From Hanleya hanleyi (taxonomy: Eukaryota > Mollusca > Polyplacophora > Lepidopleurida > Hanleyidae), in contig JAVTVY010033868.1 of assembly GCA_036873755.1 (NCBI GenBank), positions 62,001 through 126,000 of the forward strand: DNA of 64,000 nucleotides. Direction: 5' to 3'. Below the pieces are notes generated by a model that was not told the origin of the DNA, did no database searches, and worked only from the letters and a program-made list of their open reading frames with translations. A program made the translations under genes and the position numbers. Below are positions 22,501 through 37,500 of the stretch, piece after piece (the stretch's first letter is position 1; every line of letters begins with the position of its first letter).

Positions 22501-25500
22501 TGTTTTACATTGTTATATATTAATTATTAGTTTTCTGAAGTATAGGCGAATCATAATGCGAAACAAAAGTTTGTACTTAGTCTTAAACGGGCCTTAAAGG
22601 GTCCCTTTGCTAATGTATCTTGTTGATAAGGATGACCAATATGGCATGCAATCTGTATATATTTATTAGTCACCTAACTGACAACTGGGTATAGAATGTA
22701 TTGTGTTATGCTTTTGGATGTATTAAACGGTCAAATCTTAAATTATCAAACATTGCATAGCTAGCGTTCATCATAATTGTGTTCTTCTATATAAGGAGTA
22801 AATAAATACGATCGACCATATTGAGTGGTTGGATGTACAGAGGCTGTAGGTAGTATAATCATGTTAGCTAAATACAACCATTAGATCCAACATTCAGTAG
22901 CTTTTCGTCGTTTATAAAGAATTTCGATGTCTATATATTAAAATAGTCTGTTTTTCTATGTTATAAGTTCTAATACAAGGTATAACCATACAGTGTACAT
23001 CATACCATATAGGCTACATAGAAAAACTCTCGATGGATATATGGGCTAAATCGGTCACTGTTGGCTAAATCCTTTCGGTTGCCAATTTCCTTTCTCCTGC
23101 CTGGGGGAATTGCTGTTTTGTTGTGAGTGGATTTGGTAGGGAAAAAGATGTGTCGCGTACCAAAATATAGGTCAAGTCCAAAGGGCACTCAGGATATCAT
23201 TACAATTCACTTTTTTCATGTCATGTTCCCAAAGTAAGATCAAGGTAAAAACAGCCAAGGTCACTGTTAACTCAAACCGGGAAATTGTTAAAAACTACTA
23301 TTTGTTGTGTCCGTAGATAAATTAAGGGTAGACGATGTGTCTTACACCAAAATTTAGGTCAAGGAAACTAGTTACGGTCTCTGTGAACCAACAATCAGGA
23401 AATCATAAAAAATGACATTCTGTTTATGTCAGTAGATATACTAAGGAGCGGCGATGTTTCAGGTACCAAAATTTATGTCAAGGTCAGATTTCAAGGTCAC
23501 TGTGACCATAAACTCAGGAAATGATTACAAGTTGATTTTGTTTCGTTTAAGAGAATTCAACTAGCGTGATTCCTGTGAAGTCCTGTGTGCAAGTGCCGCT
23601 CGTGGCTATATTTCAGTTTGTTTTTGTTTTTCCTCGTTGTGCAGATGTATACTGTTACTAGTAAAGTTTGAATATTTCCCGTTTTCTGCGTTCTAGTCCG
23701 GCGATACCCACATACTCTGTCTTATTCATAATAATTATTTTCCATTCTCTGTATGTTTATCAACTAGATAAGTTGATAATTTCACACTGGTAAAGTAATA
23801 TTATTTTATTAAAGAATAGGATTTAATCCATATATTTTATTAATTTCTGGAGAATGTTGCTAACGGAGGCTGGCCCTGCAGCCGATATTAGCCGCGCCGG
23901 ACGATAATCAACGGCCCATGGCAGTGTCAACTAACATCGAGATACAGCTACGTGATCGCAATAAAAGGGGTCTATACTTGGAAAATATTTCTGTATCAGA
24001 TTTGTGATATAAATCATCATTAAATACAGGCTTTCCTCAATGGCTCAGTTGGTCGAATGAAAGATACCTGCCTGTTAGAACCATTTTAATAAATTTCTGA
24101 TACAAAAATCACCTTTGTTTTATAACGGACATATTATTCATATAATTGTTTTATTGAGGAACAGCTTCGCGTTTTCGTCTAATGACGCAAGAAACGGGAT
24201 CCACGGAATTAGCCCATCAAACTGTTCAACAAAGGTCTATTATCAATAGGAATAGGTCTTTGGATTATGGACGCGGATATTCTCTAATGGACGACGGCTG
24301 GATTATGAATGACGGACTAGACGCTTGTAATCAGGAGGATATCCAATTATTTCTTATCATTTCGTTAATAAATTTATCAAACACTTTCATAGAATTGGGT
24401 GTGGACGGTACCATCAAAATGGCAACGTCCTCGTGCCGATCACATCTCATTTTCCCGCCACTTTACAGATTCACGTGATCAATATCCGGGTACAATGTCA
24501 CATGCGCCAAACTGATTTGTGTAAATGGTTCACCTGAGAATTATGTTTTTACCTTAGTTTCTAAATACAATACAGGTCACTGACTGTGGCAAAATTCCAT
24601 GAAACGCGACCATGAAAATGCAGTCCCTGTCAGCCTAAGTCATGTTAGATCATAGGGGAGCAGACTACTGAGAATGAACCAAATCCCCAGGGCTCTTAAG
24701 CGCGCGTAGTGCGCATGCGCGTAAGCCACTTTAAAACGAATGCTAAAAGACCGAATTCACCTGATGATAAATCAAACATTGGAGTTGCTCTAATATCGAA
24801 TGAATATTTTTCATGTAATGGGTCTGCTAAATTAATATTCTGCAAAGCGATACATATTCTATTGTACCGGTTGTCTTTGTCATTCCAAGAGAGAAGGGAT
24901 GGTTTGTCCAGGGTTTACAAAATCAAATTGTTGATATCATTTTGGAGATTGAACTGTTTTTATGAGGTCTTGGACATTTATTAGTCCATGAGCTAGAGTA
25001 CTTAACGTTACCATCCGGACAGGCAAGACGTTTACAAAAAGATATGATGACTATGTCAGATTTGCTGCTTAGTGCAAGAAAGTAGCTCAATCCAAGATGG
25101 CGGTCATTGTGTTCTATATTTTATAGAATATACTGCCATTTGTAATCGACCAAATCATCACATAGAAAAGCGGCAAAACATATTTCTAGACATTTTCTAT
25201 TCATATCTACCTTTTTTCCAAGCCCTGTTCTAGAATAGATGTATATTGTATCTCAATCATTTTCAGACTATTTGCGCGAACCTCAGTGCAAATCAAAATG
25301 GATAAATTGAAAACGCCGGCCATATTAAGGAGAGAGGGTATCTAAGATTTGTTTTTGCATCTTTTGTCTAATTCAAGGCATTCTCGTAATTCCAGATTGT
25401 ATATTTCTCAAATTGAACTAAATTCAAAATTTTAAGTTAATATAAACTCATAAACTCACTAGTTGCATCACTGTCAGCATAGAGAATAATCGCACAACGG

Positions 25501-28500
25501 CGGCCATGTGGGGTCATCTTAAACTCTATTTATCACGTTTTTCGTAGAAGTTTAGGCCGTTTAACATGAATATCATGTGTAATCCTCTTAGGCTTGAGCT
25601 TTTAATGATAAAAGTCTAATCCATTGAATTTGTTTCTATAGACCATATGAATTGATCAACCAGGCCTCACAACGCTGATTTGAATGCAAAGTTATTTATA
25701 CGATGTACAGAAGACCCTTGGTCTAGATATGCTAGATGACAGGGTAGTAACTCTGTTTCAGTCTTTATCATGCGGAAACATTCGAAAGTGTGACGGTAAC
25801 GTCTTTTTTAAAACAAAAGTTTCACTTCAGCGGTCTGGAGAAATGAAATAATGAGCCTAAAACGGCTCCCTTGTAGATCATTTCATTGCAGAAAGAGTAC
25901 TATTGATGAAGTCTGTCAATTATGGAGAATCTGCTAGTTGGATACAAGATAGTATATATATCTATTACGATTTGGTATTCCAATACAAAGGCTTCCCTTT
26001 AGAAATGTTCGAAGTTTAAAAAAAATTTGAAGTGTGTTTGTGTGTTGGTCGTGTACATTAATTTAATTGTCAGGGAAATCTGATACGATGTATCTTTAAG
26101 AAGTAAACCAATTTGTGAATACTGTATACTTGATTACTCCCAGACCAGATTCACTGATCTTAGGGGTGAACATAGAATTGTACAGTGGTGGACAGGATGT
26201 CAGGTACATTCTTGTTTTTGATGGCTGGTGGTGAGAATCGAATAGGTGCTAAATTATTACGTTATGTAGGCAAAATCTCCTAAGCACACATTTCTCAAAT
26301 TTGATTTTAATATTGAAATCGTTAAATACACTACCAGTATTCATTATTTATTAATTGAAAAATATTCGTTTTTCGTCACAATCATTTCCAATATGTAACT
26401 ATACGGAATGAGATCCACATTATTTAAAGAATTTATACGGAGGTAGAAAACGAAAATCATATAAAAATCACACGTGTGCTTGGAGTATCTCCAAAAGGCT
26501 ATCGATTGGCTATCGGCATGGGGAGACCTGTTTACAATTGCCAGTCTTCCAGTTTTGATCGTGGATATTCTCTGTACTGTCTTCTGTTAGGGAAATGTTG
26601 ACAGTTAAACATCCAAATAAGTAACAGTATTTTACGATGCTGTGATTGAAGACCGTGGGGTCGTCAAGAAAGTTTAAACCCACGTGGCACAGGACGAGTG
26701 TGACGCAGCGGGAGTTTGCTAAGCGGTAATAATTCGATAAAGCCGATCTCGCCAAGGAAGCGGTCTATTTCTGTTGGGGTTTTTTGACATAGTTTAGGCC
26801 AAACATAATCCATTGTCTTTGCGAATGGGATTTTATATAATCGTAGGTGTCAATTTCATTATAGCCGAGTTATAACTTATTGTTTTGTCGAACATATTCT
26901 CAATCTAACAAAAGACAAAACATGAATTCGCCCAACTTGTCTGACCGTATCATGTTTGGTGAAAGAGTATAGGCTGACGCGCCGTTCTAAAACAATCCGC
27001 GTATGGTACGCGGAGGGTCCGTGGATGATGGTCGGATGATCCGTGGATGATACGCGGATGATCCGCGGATCATCCGAGTATGGTCCGTGGATGATGGCTG
27101 GAGGATCCGCGTATGATTTTTGAAATCATCCAGCCATCATCCGCAGACCCTACAGCTATCCTACCGGTAGGATCCAGTCACCATCCGTGGACAATCGGGA
27201 ACTGGAAAGTGGGTGTACTGTACATTAGGGAGAAAAAAAACAATGATGCCGATCTTGCTGTGTGGCGAGACCCTGGAAATAATTGTAAGTGTTGCACTTC
27301 AGTCTTTTATTGTTTTACATTGTTATATATTAATTATTAGTTTTCTGAAGTATAGGCGAATCATAATGCGAAACAAAAGTTTGTACTTAGTCTTAAACGG
27401 GCCTTAAAGGGTCCCTTTGCTAATGTATCTTGTTGATAAGGATGACCAATATGGCATGCAATCTGTATATATTTATTAGTCACCTAACTGACAACTGGGT
27501 ATAGAATGTATTGTGTTATGCTTTTGGATGTATTAAACGGTCAAATCTTAAATTATCAAACATTGCATAGCTAGCGTTCATCATAATTGTGTTCTTCTAT
27601 ATAAGGAGTAAATAAATACGATCGACCATATTGAGTGGTTGGATGTACAGAGGCTGTAGGTAGTATAATCATGTTAGCTAAATACAACCATTAGATCCAA
27701 CATTCAGTAGCTTTTCGTCGTTTATAAAGAATTTCGATGTCTATATATTAAAATAGTCTGTTTTTCTATGTTATAAGTTCTAATACAAGGTATAACCATA
27801 CAGTGTACATCATACCATATAGGCTACATAGAAAAACTCTCGATGGATATATGGGCTAAATCGGTCACTGTTGGCTAAATCCTTTCGGTTGCCAATTTCC
27901 TTTCTCCTGCCTGGGGGAATTGCTGTTTTGTTGTGAGTGGATTTGGTAGGGAAAAAGATGTGTCGCGTACCAAAATATAGGTCAAGTCCAAAGGGCACTC
28001 AGGATATCATTACAATTCACTTTTTTCATGTCATGTTCCCAAAGTAAGATCAAGGTAAAAACAGCCAAGGTCACTGTTAACTCAAACCGGGAAATTGTTA
28101 AAAACTACTATTTGTTGTGTCCGTAGATAAATTAAGGGTAGACGATGTGTCTTACACCAAAATTTAGGTCAAGGAAACTAGTTACGGTCTCTGTGAACCA
28201 ACAATCAGGAAATCATAAAAAATGACATTCTGTTTATGTCAGTAGATATACTAAGGAGCGGCGATGTTTCAGGTACCAAAATTTATGTCAAGGTCAGATT
28301 TCAAGGTCACTGTGACCATAAACTCAGGAAATGATTACAAGTTGATTTTGTTTCGTTTAAGAGAATTCAACTAGCGTGATTCCTGTGAAGTCCTGTGTGC
28401 AAGTGCCGCTCGTGGCTATATTTCAGTTTGTTTTTGTTTTTCCTCGTTGTGCAGATGTATACTGTTACTAGTAAAGTTTGAATATTTCCCGTTTTCTGCG

Positions 28501-31500
28501 TTCTAGTCCGGCGATACCCACATACTCTGTCTTATTCATAATAATTATTTTCCATTCTCTGTATGTTTATCAACTAGATAAGTTGATAATTTCACACTGG
28601 TAAAGTAATATTATTTTATTAAAGAATAGGATTTAATCCATATATTTTATTAATTTCTGGAGAATGTTGCTAACGGAGGCTGGCCCTGCAGCCGATATTA
28701 GCCGCGCCGGACGATAATCAACGGCCCATGGCAGTGTCAACTAACATCGAGATACAGCTACGTGATCGCAATAAAAGGGGTCTATACTTGGAAAATATTT
28801 CTGTATCAGATTTGTGATATAAATCATCATTAAATACAGGCTTTCCTCAATGGCTCAGTTGGTCGAATGAAAGATACCTGCCTGTTAGAACCATTTTAAT
28901 AAATTTCTGATACAAAAATCACCTTTGTTTTATAACGGACATATTATTCATATAATTGTTTTATTGAGGAACAGCTTCGCGTTTTCGTCTAATGACGCAA
29001 GAAACGGGATCCACGGAATTAGCCCATCAAACTGTTCAACAAAGGTCTATTATCAATAGGAATAGGTCTTTGGATTATGGACGCGGATATTCTCTAATGG
29101 ACGACGGCTGGATTATGAATGACGGACTAGACGCTTGTAATCAGGAGGATATCCAATTATTTCTTATCATTTCGTTAATAAATTTATCAAACACTTTCAT
29201 AGAATTGGGTGTGGACGGTACCATCAAAATGGCAACGTCCTCGTGCCGATCACATCTCATTTTCCCGCCACTTTACAGATTCACGTGATCAATATCCGGG
29301 TACAATGTCACATGCGCCAAACTGATTTGTGTAAATGGTTCACCTGAGAATTATGTTTTTACCTTAGTTTCTAAATACAATACAGGTCACTGACTGTGGC
29401 AAAATTCCATGAAACGCGACCATGAAAATGCAGTCCCTGTCAGCCTAAGTCATGTTAGATCATAGGGGAGCAGACTACTGAGAATGAACCAAATCCCCAG
29501 GGCTCTTAAGCGCGCGTAGTGCGCATGCGCGTAAGCCACTTTAAAACGAATGCTAAAAGACCGAATTCACCTGATGATAAATCAAACATTGGAGTTGCTC
29601 TAATATCGAATGAATATTTTTCATGTAATGGGTCTGCTAAATTAATATTCTGCAAAGCGATACATATTCTATTGTACCGGTTGTCTTTGTCATTCCAAGA
29701 GAGAAGGGATGGTTTGTCCAGGGTTTACAAAATCAAATTGTTGATATCATTTTGGAGATTGAACTGTTTTTATGAGGTCTTGGACATTTATTAGTCCATG
29801 AGCTAGAGTACTTAACGTTACCATCCGGACAGGCAAGACGTTTACAAAAAGATATGATGACTATGTCAGATTTGCTGCTTAGTGCAAGAAAGTAGCTCAA
29901 TCCAAGATGGCGGTCATTGTGTTCTATATTTTATAGAATATACTGCCATTTGTAATCGACCAAATCATCACATAGAAAAGCGGCAAAACATATTTCTAGA
30001 CATTTTCTATTCATATCTACCTTTTTTCCAAGCCCTGTTCTAGAATAGATGTATATTGTATCTCAATCATTTTCAGACTATTTGCGCGAACCTCAGTGCA
30101 AATCAAAATGGATAAATTGAAAACGCCGGCCATATTAAGGAGAGAGGGTATCTAAGATTTGTTTTTGCATCTTTTGTCTAATTCAAGGCATTCTCGTAAT
30201 TCCAGATTGTATATTTCTCAAATTGAACTAAATTCAAAATTTTAAGTTAATATAAACTCATAAACTCACTAGTTGCATCACTGTCAGCATAGAGAATAAT
30301 CGCACAACGGCGGCCATGTGGGGTCATCTTAAACTCTATTTATCACGTTTTTCGTAGAAGTTTAGGCCGTTTAACATGAATATCATGTGTAATCCTCTTA
30401 GGCTTGAGCTTTTAATGATAAAAGTCTAATCCATTGAATTTGTTTCTATAGACCATATGAATTGATCAACCAGGCCTCACAACGCTGATTTGAATGCAAA
30501 GTTATTTATACGATGTACAGAAGACCCTTGGTCTAGATATGCTAGATGACAGGGTAGTAACTCTGTTTCAGTCTTTATCATGCGGAAACATTCGAAAGTG
30601 TGACGGTAACGTCTTTTTTAAAACAAAAGTAGCTTTTTCTAAGTTTACATACAGAAATTGTAGCCGGGAAAATATTATGATGGTCCATTGCATAAAAAAT
30701 AATGTGCTCCCTGGCGTATTGTGATATTGTTGATCTTCTTGAACTAAAATGTAATGTCTCCGATCAAAATTATATTTCACAAGAAGTACGTTTTATTATT
30801 TGACCGAACCAAGGTTAGCTTCGATTTGGGATGTAATACATTGTTACAAGAGAAAATCCCCAATATAAATGCCAATAAAAGACGAAATTAACCAGGTATA
30901 ACGTTTCGATCAATAACCAATCCGGTTTGATGCAATGGACCATCACACATTTCGAGGCTGGTATTCTGTATGTAATCTTCTAGGAAAAAGTGATTTTGCA
31001 GCTGTTGGAATATAAAAAATCATCAGTATTACTATAAAACACAAAGGAGATTCTCTTCGTAAACCTCACATATCCTATAGGATGACCGCCATCTTGAATT
31101 TCCCCATGATGTTTTTTTCGAGGCTTTACCCAATGGAACCGCTGTTGTCGATACGAATACATTTGCGCCGCTCAAGTGATACCATGAATATGATGTCCCA
31201 AAGTGTCGGATACTGTGAGCATTGTTATTAATTATGGACAAAATTTGATTGAATTTAGGAAGATTCGAGGCATTATTAAGATGGCCATCATTGTAGGACT
31301 AGTCAAACTCCAGGTCAGCTGAGTCCATGTGCCCGGTACATTATTTATCGTACATGCTTTAACTGGCTTACTGGGACTGAAAGTCGAAATAAAAATATTA
31401 AATATTTGTACGATGAGTAAAGCTCATTGTATAATGAACACACACACATACGAGTCGTGAACAGTATATAGTAGAGGTCATGACCAACTCAATACACCAG

Positions 31501-34500
31501 CCCATTACAGACTGACCCAAAGGTATGATTTCCTCAATATACGATCAGACTCGTAACGCCTAAATAAGCATTATGCTAATATCGCAATTTGCTTATGATC
31601 CCCAAGTGAGGTCAAATCTTTGGAGTATTGCGCAGTGTATTGATCATGGGTCACCTCCCAATTGATGCTGAACAGAATAATACCCTAATTTAACCCTACC
31701 TGTTTTGGGATTTTTTGTCCTGTCCGGGCCTTGGGGTTATTTCGGCCCTCGCCTAAATACCTTTCTTACCCTTTGAACTAGGGGACCGAAACTCACCACA
31801 CTGTACCCCTTTGGTCAAGCTGTACCAAGAAATGCAAAACAAATCCAAGATGACCGCTTTGATGACGTCAAAAAGGCATTGTTTCAGTCAGATTTTTAGA
31901 ACTTTACGTGTTTATTCTGGAAAAGCTGCATCATAAATTAGTAAATAGTAATCTGGTGTGAATATAATAGTTTTTGTTCACTTGTTCTCAAGGAAAAGCA
32001 GGAATTTTGGGGGAAAATGACAAAAACATCACTTTTCTGTTACTCCATATGGATGTCATTTTGAATTCATCCATAATCCTCTGCTTAGGGGGTTATGCAA
32101 ATCAGCTAAAAATGACACAAACATGATAAACTACAAAGTCCCAGTGTATCAGCTCGCAATTTATTGTCGTTTCGGAGATAGATAGCAAGTTTGGTAGCGG
32201 CGCCATAATGGCCCGCCCTAGGCCAAAATGATTAAAATGGTATGCCCTTTACGTCGATCATCACCTATTTCTTGGCGATTTACAAGATTTCGCATGCTAT
32301 CTTGGTTGGAACCATTTTAGGTACTAATCTGCCACTGTAACATGACCATCGACGTTTTCTGTCACCTACATATGTCATGTGATCAAAAAACCTCATCAGG
32401 ATTTGCCCCGTTTACATGATACCCAAAAGTGAAAATTTGGATTCCAGGTCATGAACTAAATTCGTTTTTGAAATGATATCTTGGAGATTAAATGACATGA
32501 CATCCTGTAGGTTAAATCGTTGACAGTACATCTTCTAATTTCTTTGATAGACATTTAGAAATCGGCGTATATAACAAAGGGCTATTCTATGGATAACAAC
32601 TTCTTTATTGCCGTGAAACTGACGTTTCGTTGGAGATAACGGCCATCCCGGATTTCAAGATGGCCGTCATCTGAACCCGACTTCAGTCAATAATGCATTA
32701 ACCACACAATATATATACATCATTTCTGTTGATACACTGTTATTTTAGGGGTATTGCACGACGACTATATCTCAATAGCTATGGTATTACTGGTCACATT
32801 GGATTTCCAAGATAGCCGCCATATGAGCCTTATTTTAGTTCATAACTATATATATATTTCAATGACCTCCCGGGAGGACATTATCGACCATCTCGGGTTT
32901 CGAATTGGTGACGTACCGCAGGAATACATTTTTTTCAAAATCTTATTAGCCAACGAAGTTATAATCTTGATTTGGAAATAAAACTTTCCATAAACTCATC
33001 TTAGCATATACTAACCGATTGTACCAGATTATGCTCATAACATCAACAATTCCGATCCACACAAGTACTAAATTATAACTATGCCATAGGGGGATACATA
33101 CGTACTCAATAGTCTTCCAAGAATCATCAAGTGTATGTAAGTGCACGTGTTCTCATCACAGATAGACGTCTCTGCCTTCAGTACTATTACTATATATGAT
33201 TATTATAATAGATAATATTGTGAATACATAATATACACTCTCCCATCTTGTTAAAATATTACAATCTGCATATAGCATTTCATCCTGGTTGTACGGTTAT
33301 ATACCTGTCCACATCATGTGAATATATCTTAGAATCCGAGAAATAGAAACGCATGGCCTGATAGAACTAACTGTATTACAGAAAAGACAAACTACACTTC
33401 TCATGTGAATTTCCGTCCCCTGGAATAAAAGAGACACAGATTACATACGATGGGAGGATCGTGCTAATGTGAACTCACATCATCTGACAAAACAGAAACC
33501 AGAGGGCATACAATGGAATGGTCGATGTTTTGAAGCGTATATCCGTATAGTTTACCTAGCACAATAATGCAACGACGTTACGGTAGTCCATATCCAGGAA
33601 GTTGAAAGCTACATGGTTTTCGATTTTGAATTATCGTCATTGATGAGGTCATCAAAGCGGGGAAAACATTTAACGATGCTGATAAGACAACACGATTTTC
33701 ATGTGATTCAAACACAATGGAAATTTGCAAAACCCACAAGGTGCTTAAACGACCCATTGAGCTCCGGATTAGTTACAATACGAAACGTAATGCAAGTGAC
33801 TTGCACTTTAAAAGATGAATGGTATTAATAACCAAACTCAAGAAACCTTGAGTGAAGATGGTAACCCATAATAACTTAACTAGTTTCTGTAGTAATGGTT
33901 TGCGACGTGATTGAACTCGTCACATAAGCACAGTATCTTGTACCGACCCACAGTTCACAGTTTACTTCACTACTATTAAATCAATATATACATCTAGGTA
34001 TAGATGTACAGACATAGATATAAAAATATATACGTCCACCCTGATGAGAAATTGCATGGGCATAAGCTGGAATATGCGAAACATGATAAGTTGTTTTGAG
34101 CAATGGCCTCTCGAGAGAAATTTTCAAGTTGCAGAGCGTATGTTTTGATGTGATGAACGTAGCTAACAAAAGTTGTAAGTGAAAAATATTAAACGGCTAG
34201 ATTGCTGCATTGATTTTGTGGCCATATACATGATTCACCCATCCCCAAATTGAAACCACTAAGTTGAAACCACTTGGGCATCTCTATAACGACATCCCCT
34301 TATTCGCATAGTAAGTAGAATAGGATTTACATGGACAAGAGCCTGTTGTAGTCAAATCGATATGGGCGCCAGCTGATTCCGTCCGCTATGAAAGAGATAT
34401 TGGCAATGGAAACAAACCATGCTGTGTTCACAAAAATGAAATGCGCTGAAGGTAGAGCTTATCATAGCATTCAAGTTTTTTCAATCCTGTCTGTCCCCAT

Positions 34501-37500
34501 TTAATGGCATTCTCCAGAAGCTCGGGAAGATAAGAGTGGTTTTAATCTCTCTCTCTCTCTATCTCTTTAGCTTTTCATTTCAGGTTTATACAGCTCGTTT
34601 GTTTGATTCAAAACGCCGTCGGTACTTTCAAAATGGCGCCCATGAAGACCCACAAAAATGCACACTTACTGATATTGAAACGACCGTAAAAGAGAGCATA
34701 GATGGAACACGAATATTTTTACTTTTACTATATTATTCTGTATTAATGTTGTGGTTATCAGTCCTAGTGGACAGCCTGTATTCTGTGGTGGTATACATAC
34801 TGGTCTATTACTACTATGTGCAGCAGGCTACTTGTGTTAGAGGGAACCACCAATGTATAAGTTAAGAAGTCAAATAAAAAAAAATATAAAAAAAAGAAGC
34901 TGTTTGGAAATTTAGCATTTCTCAATTTATCTTCAGTTTTTGAGATAAACGCCAGTCAAACTACGAAGCTCCTCTCTATTGTCAAGTTTTTTTCCAGCGT
35001 TGATAGCAGGACAGGGTTTGACTTCAAGAAATGATAATACAAACTTTGGATTGTGCAAGTAACGGTAGAGGCCAGATACTTCATCATGGTCTGATCTTTG
35101 TGGTCCATGCCCTCATCACAGATTTCTCATAGTAACACTCTGCAGATTCACTATCCTGTTTAGTCAAAAAAAATTTGTATCGTCGGCAGTGGATATTATA
35201 ATTCGGTTGTATGGGATTGACATTAAATACTGCAGGATCAAATCAGATGAAAGAGTCGATCGTATAGGAATCAATAATTTGTCATTAAAATATTCCTGTA
35301 TGATTTTGAAATGCCATGTAATTTTGGTCCCATAGAGTTTTAATATATTCTATAGGACTTGGACCCTTTATGATATTATGGTTAAGATTTTTCAAACAGA
35401 CTAAGCAGAACGTATTGGCAGCCAAACGAATTGAAGCGATATGCAAGAGATGAAAAAAATTACGACGTCTGACGACTAATATTACTCCACAGGAAAGCTT
35501 CCCCAGGCACCTAACATTCTCACCCGAGAATACGATGAGTATGATAAAGTTTAGACCATGTATTGAGATAGTTAAAATCTTCGAATTAAACGCCGAAGTA
35601 GCAAATGTTGCCAGGGCAAAGGACAAGAAATGGTCACGGAACAACCGAACATGTTGTTGCTTGGTATTCTTGGAATACATGGTACAGAGGGGATGAGTAC
35701 ACACTCATGAAGAACCAACGGGATACGCTTTATCGTGATTGTCAGAAAGGCTACTGCGGCAGCATCCCACGCAATGTCCCTTAGCATGTGGGTTTGGTCG
35801 TTCGAACGAAGTTATCTACTGACTCAGATAAGGTGATATGGACAAAGATAGGTTTCGGATGGCGGTTATATTAAAATCTAAATGGGTCGTCTTTACAAAA
35901 TGCTCGGTATGGCATCATTTGGAGCTTTAGCCCTACAACTAAAGCAATAGCATCTTCAGAGGATGTGAAATCGAAAATATACATGTAGCATATGAAGTTT
36001 ACTATGGCTACCCTCGATTTTAGTCATAAAAATGGCAACATCGACATTCTCGGTTTACACACAGTTGAGTCTATTTGTCAAATTCAAAATTCAAACGTCA
36101 GAAGTAGAAAATCACATAGTGATCCTGGGAATAGCCTCTAGAGACTGGTCTGAATACTAGAAGTGTAAATAACACGATATGAAAAAAACAACTGAGTTTC
36201 AGATTGTAGCCATACTGAATTTCTCAAAAGGTAAATACTATTCCAGCGGATACACACATTTTCATATTAAGACGACATAGTGGCACTATCTCATACCTAA
36301 GCCTTGAAACACTGGCTTCAGCAGCTGAACTAATATTAATTTCTCGCACTAAGTTTAAATTAGGTTCAGATAGTGTTCATCTGAGAATTTAGGATGGCAG
36401 GTATTACATGTGACCAAGACGTCTATGGTGCCACCATCAGCAACCTTGACCACGAAAATGTGGATTTATCCACTGGATAGTTTATGACACGTTTTGGTAG
36501 GAAAACAGTCAGTTCAAACAACCCACTGATGTTTTGACCCTGAAAATGTGTAGCCTCTGTAAAAATGTTCATTGTTCGCTAAGGTAATGAAGTATCGACG
36601 AAAAACTGGTTCAATAAGGCGGCCATTTTAAAACTTAAAATTGTCACTACAGAGATTGAAAACCATCGAAATTCTTTATCTACACAAAGCTTGGAGTTAA
36701 TTTAGTCTAGTCGTCACGAATGGAACCAAAATGCAGAGTCCGAATGTGGTGCATATATATATAGCCTGTAGAATATTTATCGCCATATTTGTGAAGAGAT
36801 CGATGAAAAGGCTTATCTCTCAAACCAGTTATATTTGTATTTTAGAATATCTTCAGTATAATTTCGTCATTTGTAAATGATTGAATTGATTTCCTTTTAA
36901 TGAAAATTGTTCTTATGCTGTGAAGATTGTAGATTTAACTTTGAATTAACGATTTTGCGGTGATAAGGTCTGATGAGATTTGTGGACATGTGACACACCG
37001 CCTACATCATACAAAGGTCAAGAAGACATTGCCGACAATCTATTAAAGACGAAAACATGTGACAATTCTTCGCTGTGATCCAGGCGAGAGCGCTAACCAC
37101 GAGTGCGATCAGACGCACAGAATAGTGTTCGATGAATACGAACAGCCAAAGGATTAGCAGCACGGATTAGACTGTGAATACAAAAACCCATCATGATTTA
37201 CTGAAGGAAACCACGTGTTCTGATAGGTGCGAATGTAAACCATATGAATCTGCTGATGAATCATTTGAGGCACCTACCTGTGATATTCTAGCTGAGGGTG
37301 AATGTATCAGGAGCACGGGTAACAAATAAACTTTTGAGGTAGTTTACTTTAATCTTGGGGACAGTCAAGTCTTTACGTCACCAACCTTCTCACCGTCAGT
37401 CAGTCAAGCTCGGCGGATTCGGCGTGCGTTTCTCCCTCATTGATGTGATGAGAATTTCCCATAGTAGAGTTGTCGCCCTTGATGTGAAGAGAAGCTACAC

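Larger units (their letters stand above)
22410..25820 (+). repeat. 3411-bp direct repeat in intron 2, copy 1
   Basis: It is matched by 27220-30630 with an offset of exactly 4810. I found no mismatch in the lines compared, and all short frames inside are identical. It contains GGTCA-repeat units (23205-23540) and a Penelope-like 3' end (24248-24333). No protein gene was recognised. The ends are not TG/CA, so it does not look like an LTR. Confidence 0.95.

Noticed and set aside
24039..24090. tRNA-like stretch (CAATGGCTCAGTTGGTCGAATG)
   Set aside because: There is an A-box-like sequence only; no B box or cloverleaf follows. It recurs at 28849 because of the direct repeat.
22410..30630. LTR retrotransposon with 3.4-kb LTRs
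   Set aside because: The repeat ends lack TG...CA, the internal 1.4 kb has no primer-binding site, purine tract or coding signature, and no target duplication is seen.
35285..35704. 139-codon minus-strand open frame
   Set aside because: No convincing protein motif. A 45-base piece is shared with 61580, so it is more likely part of an unnamed repeat.
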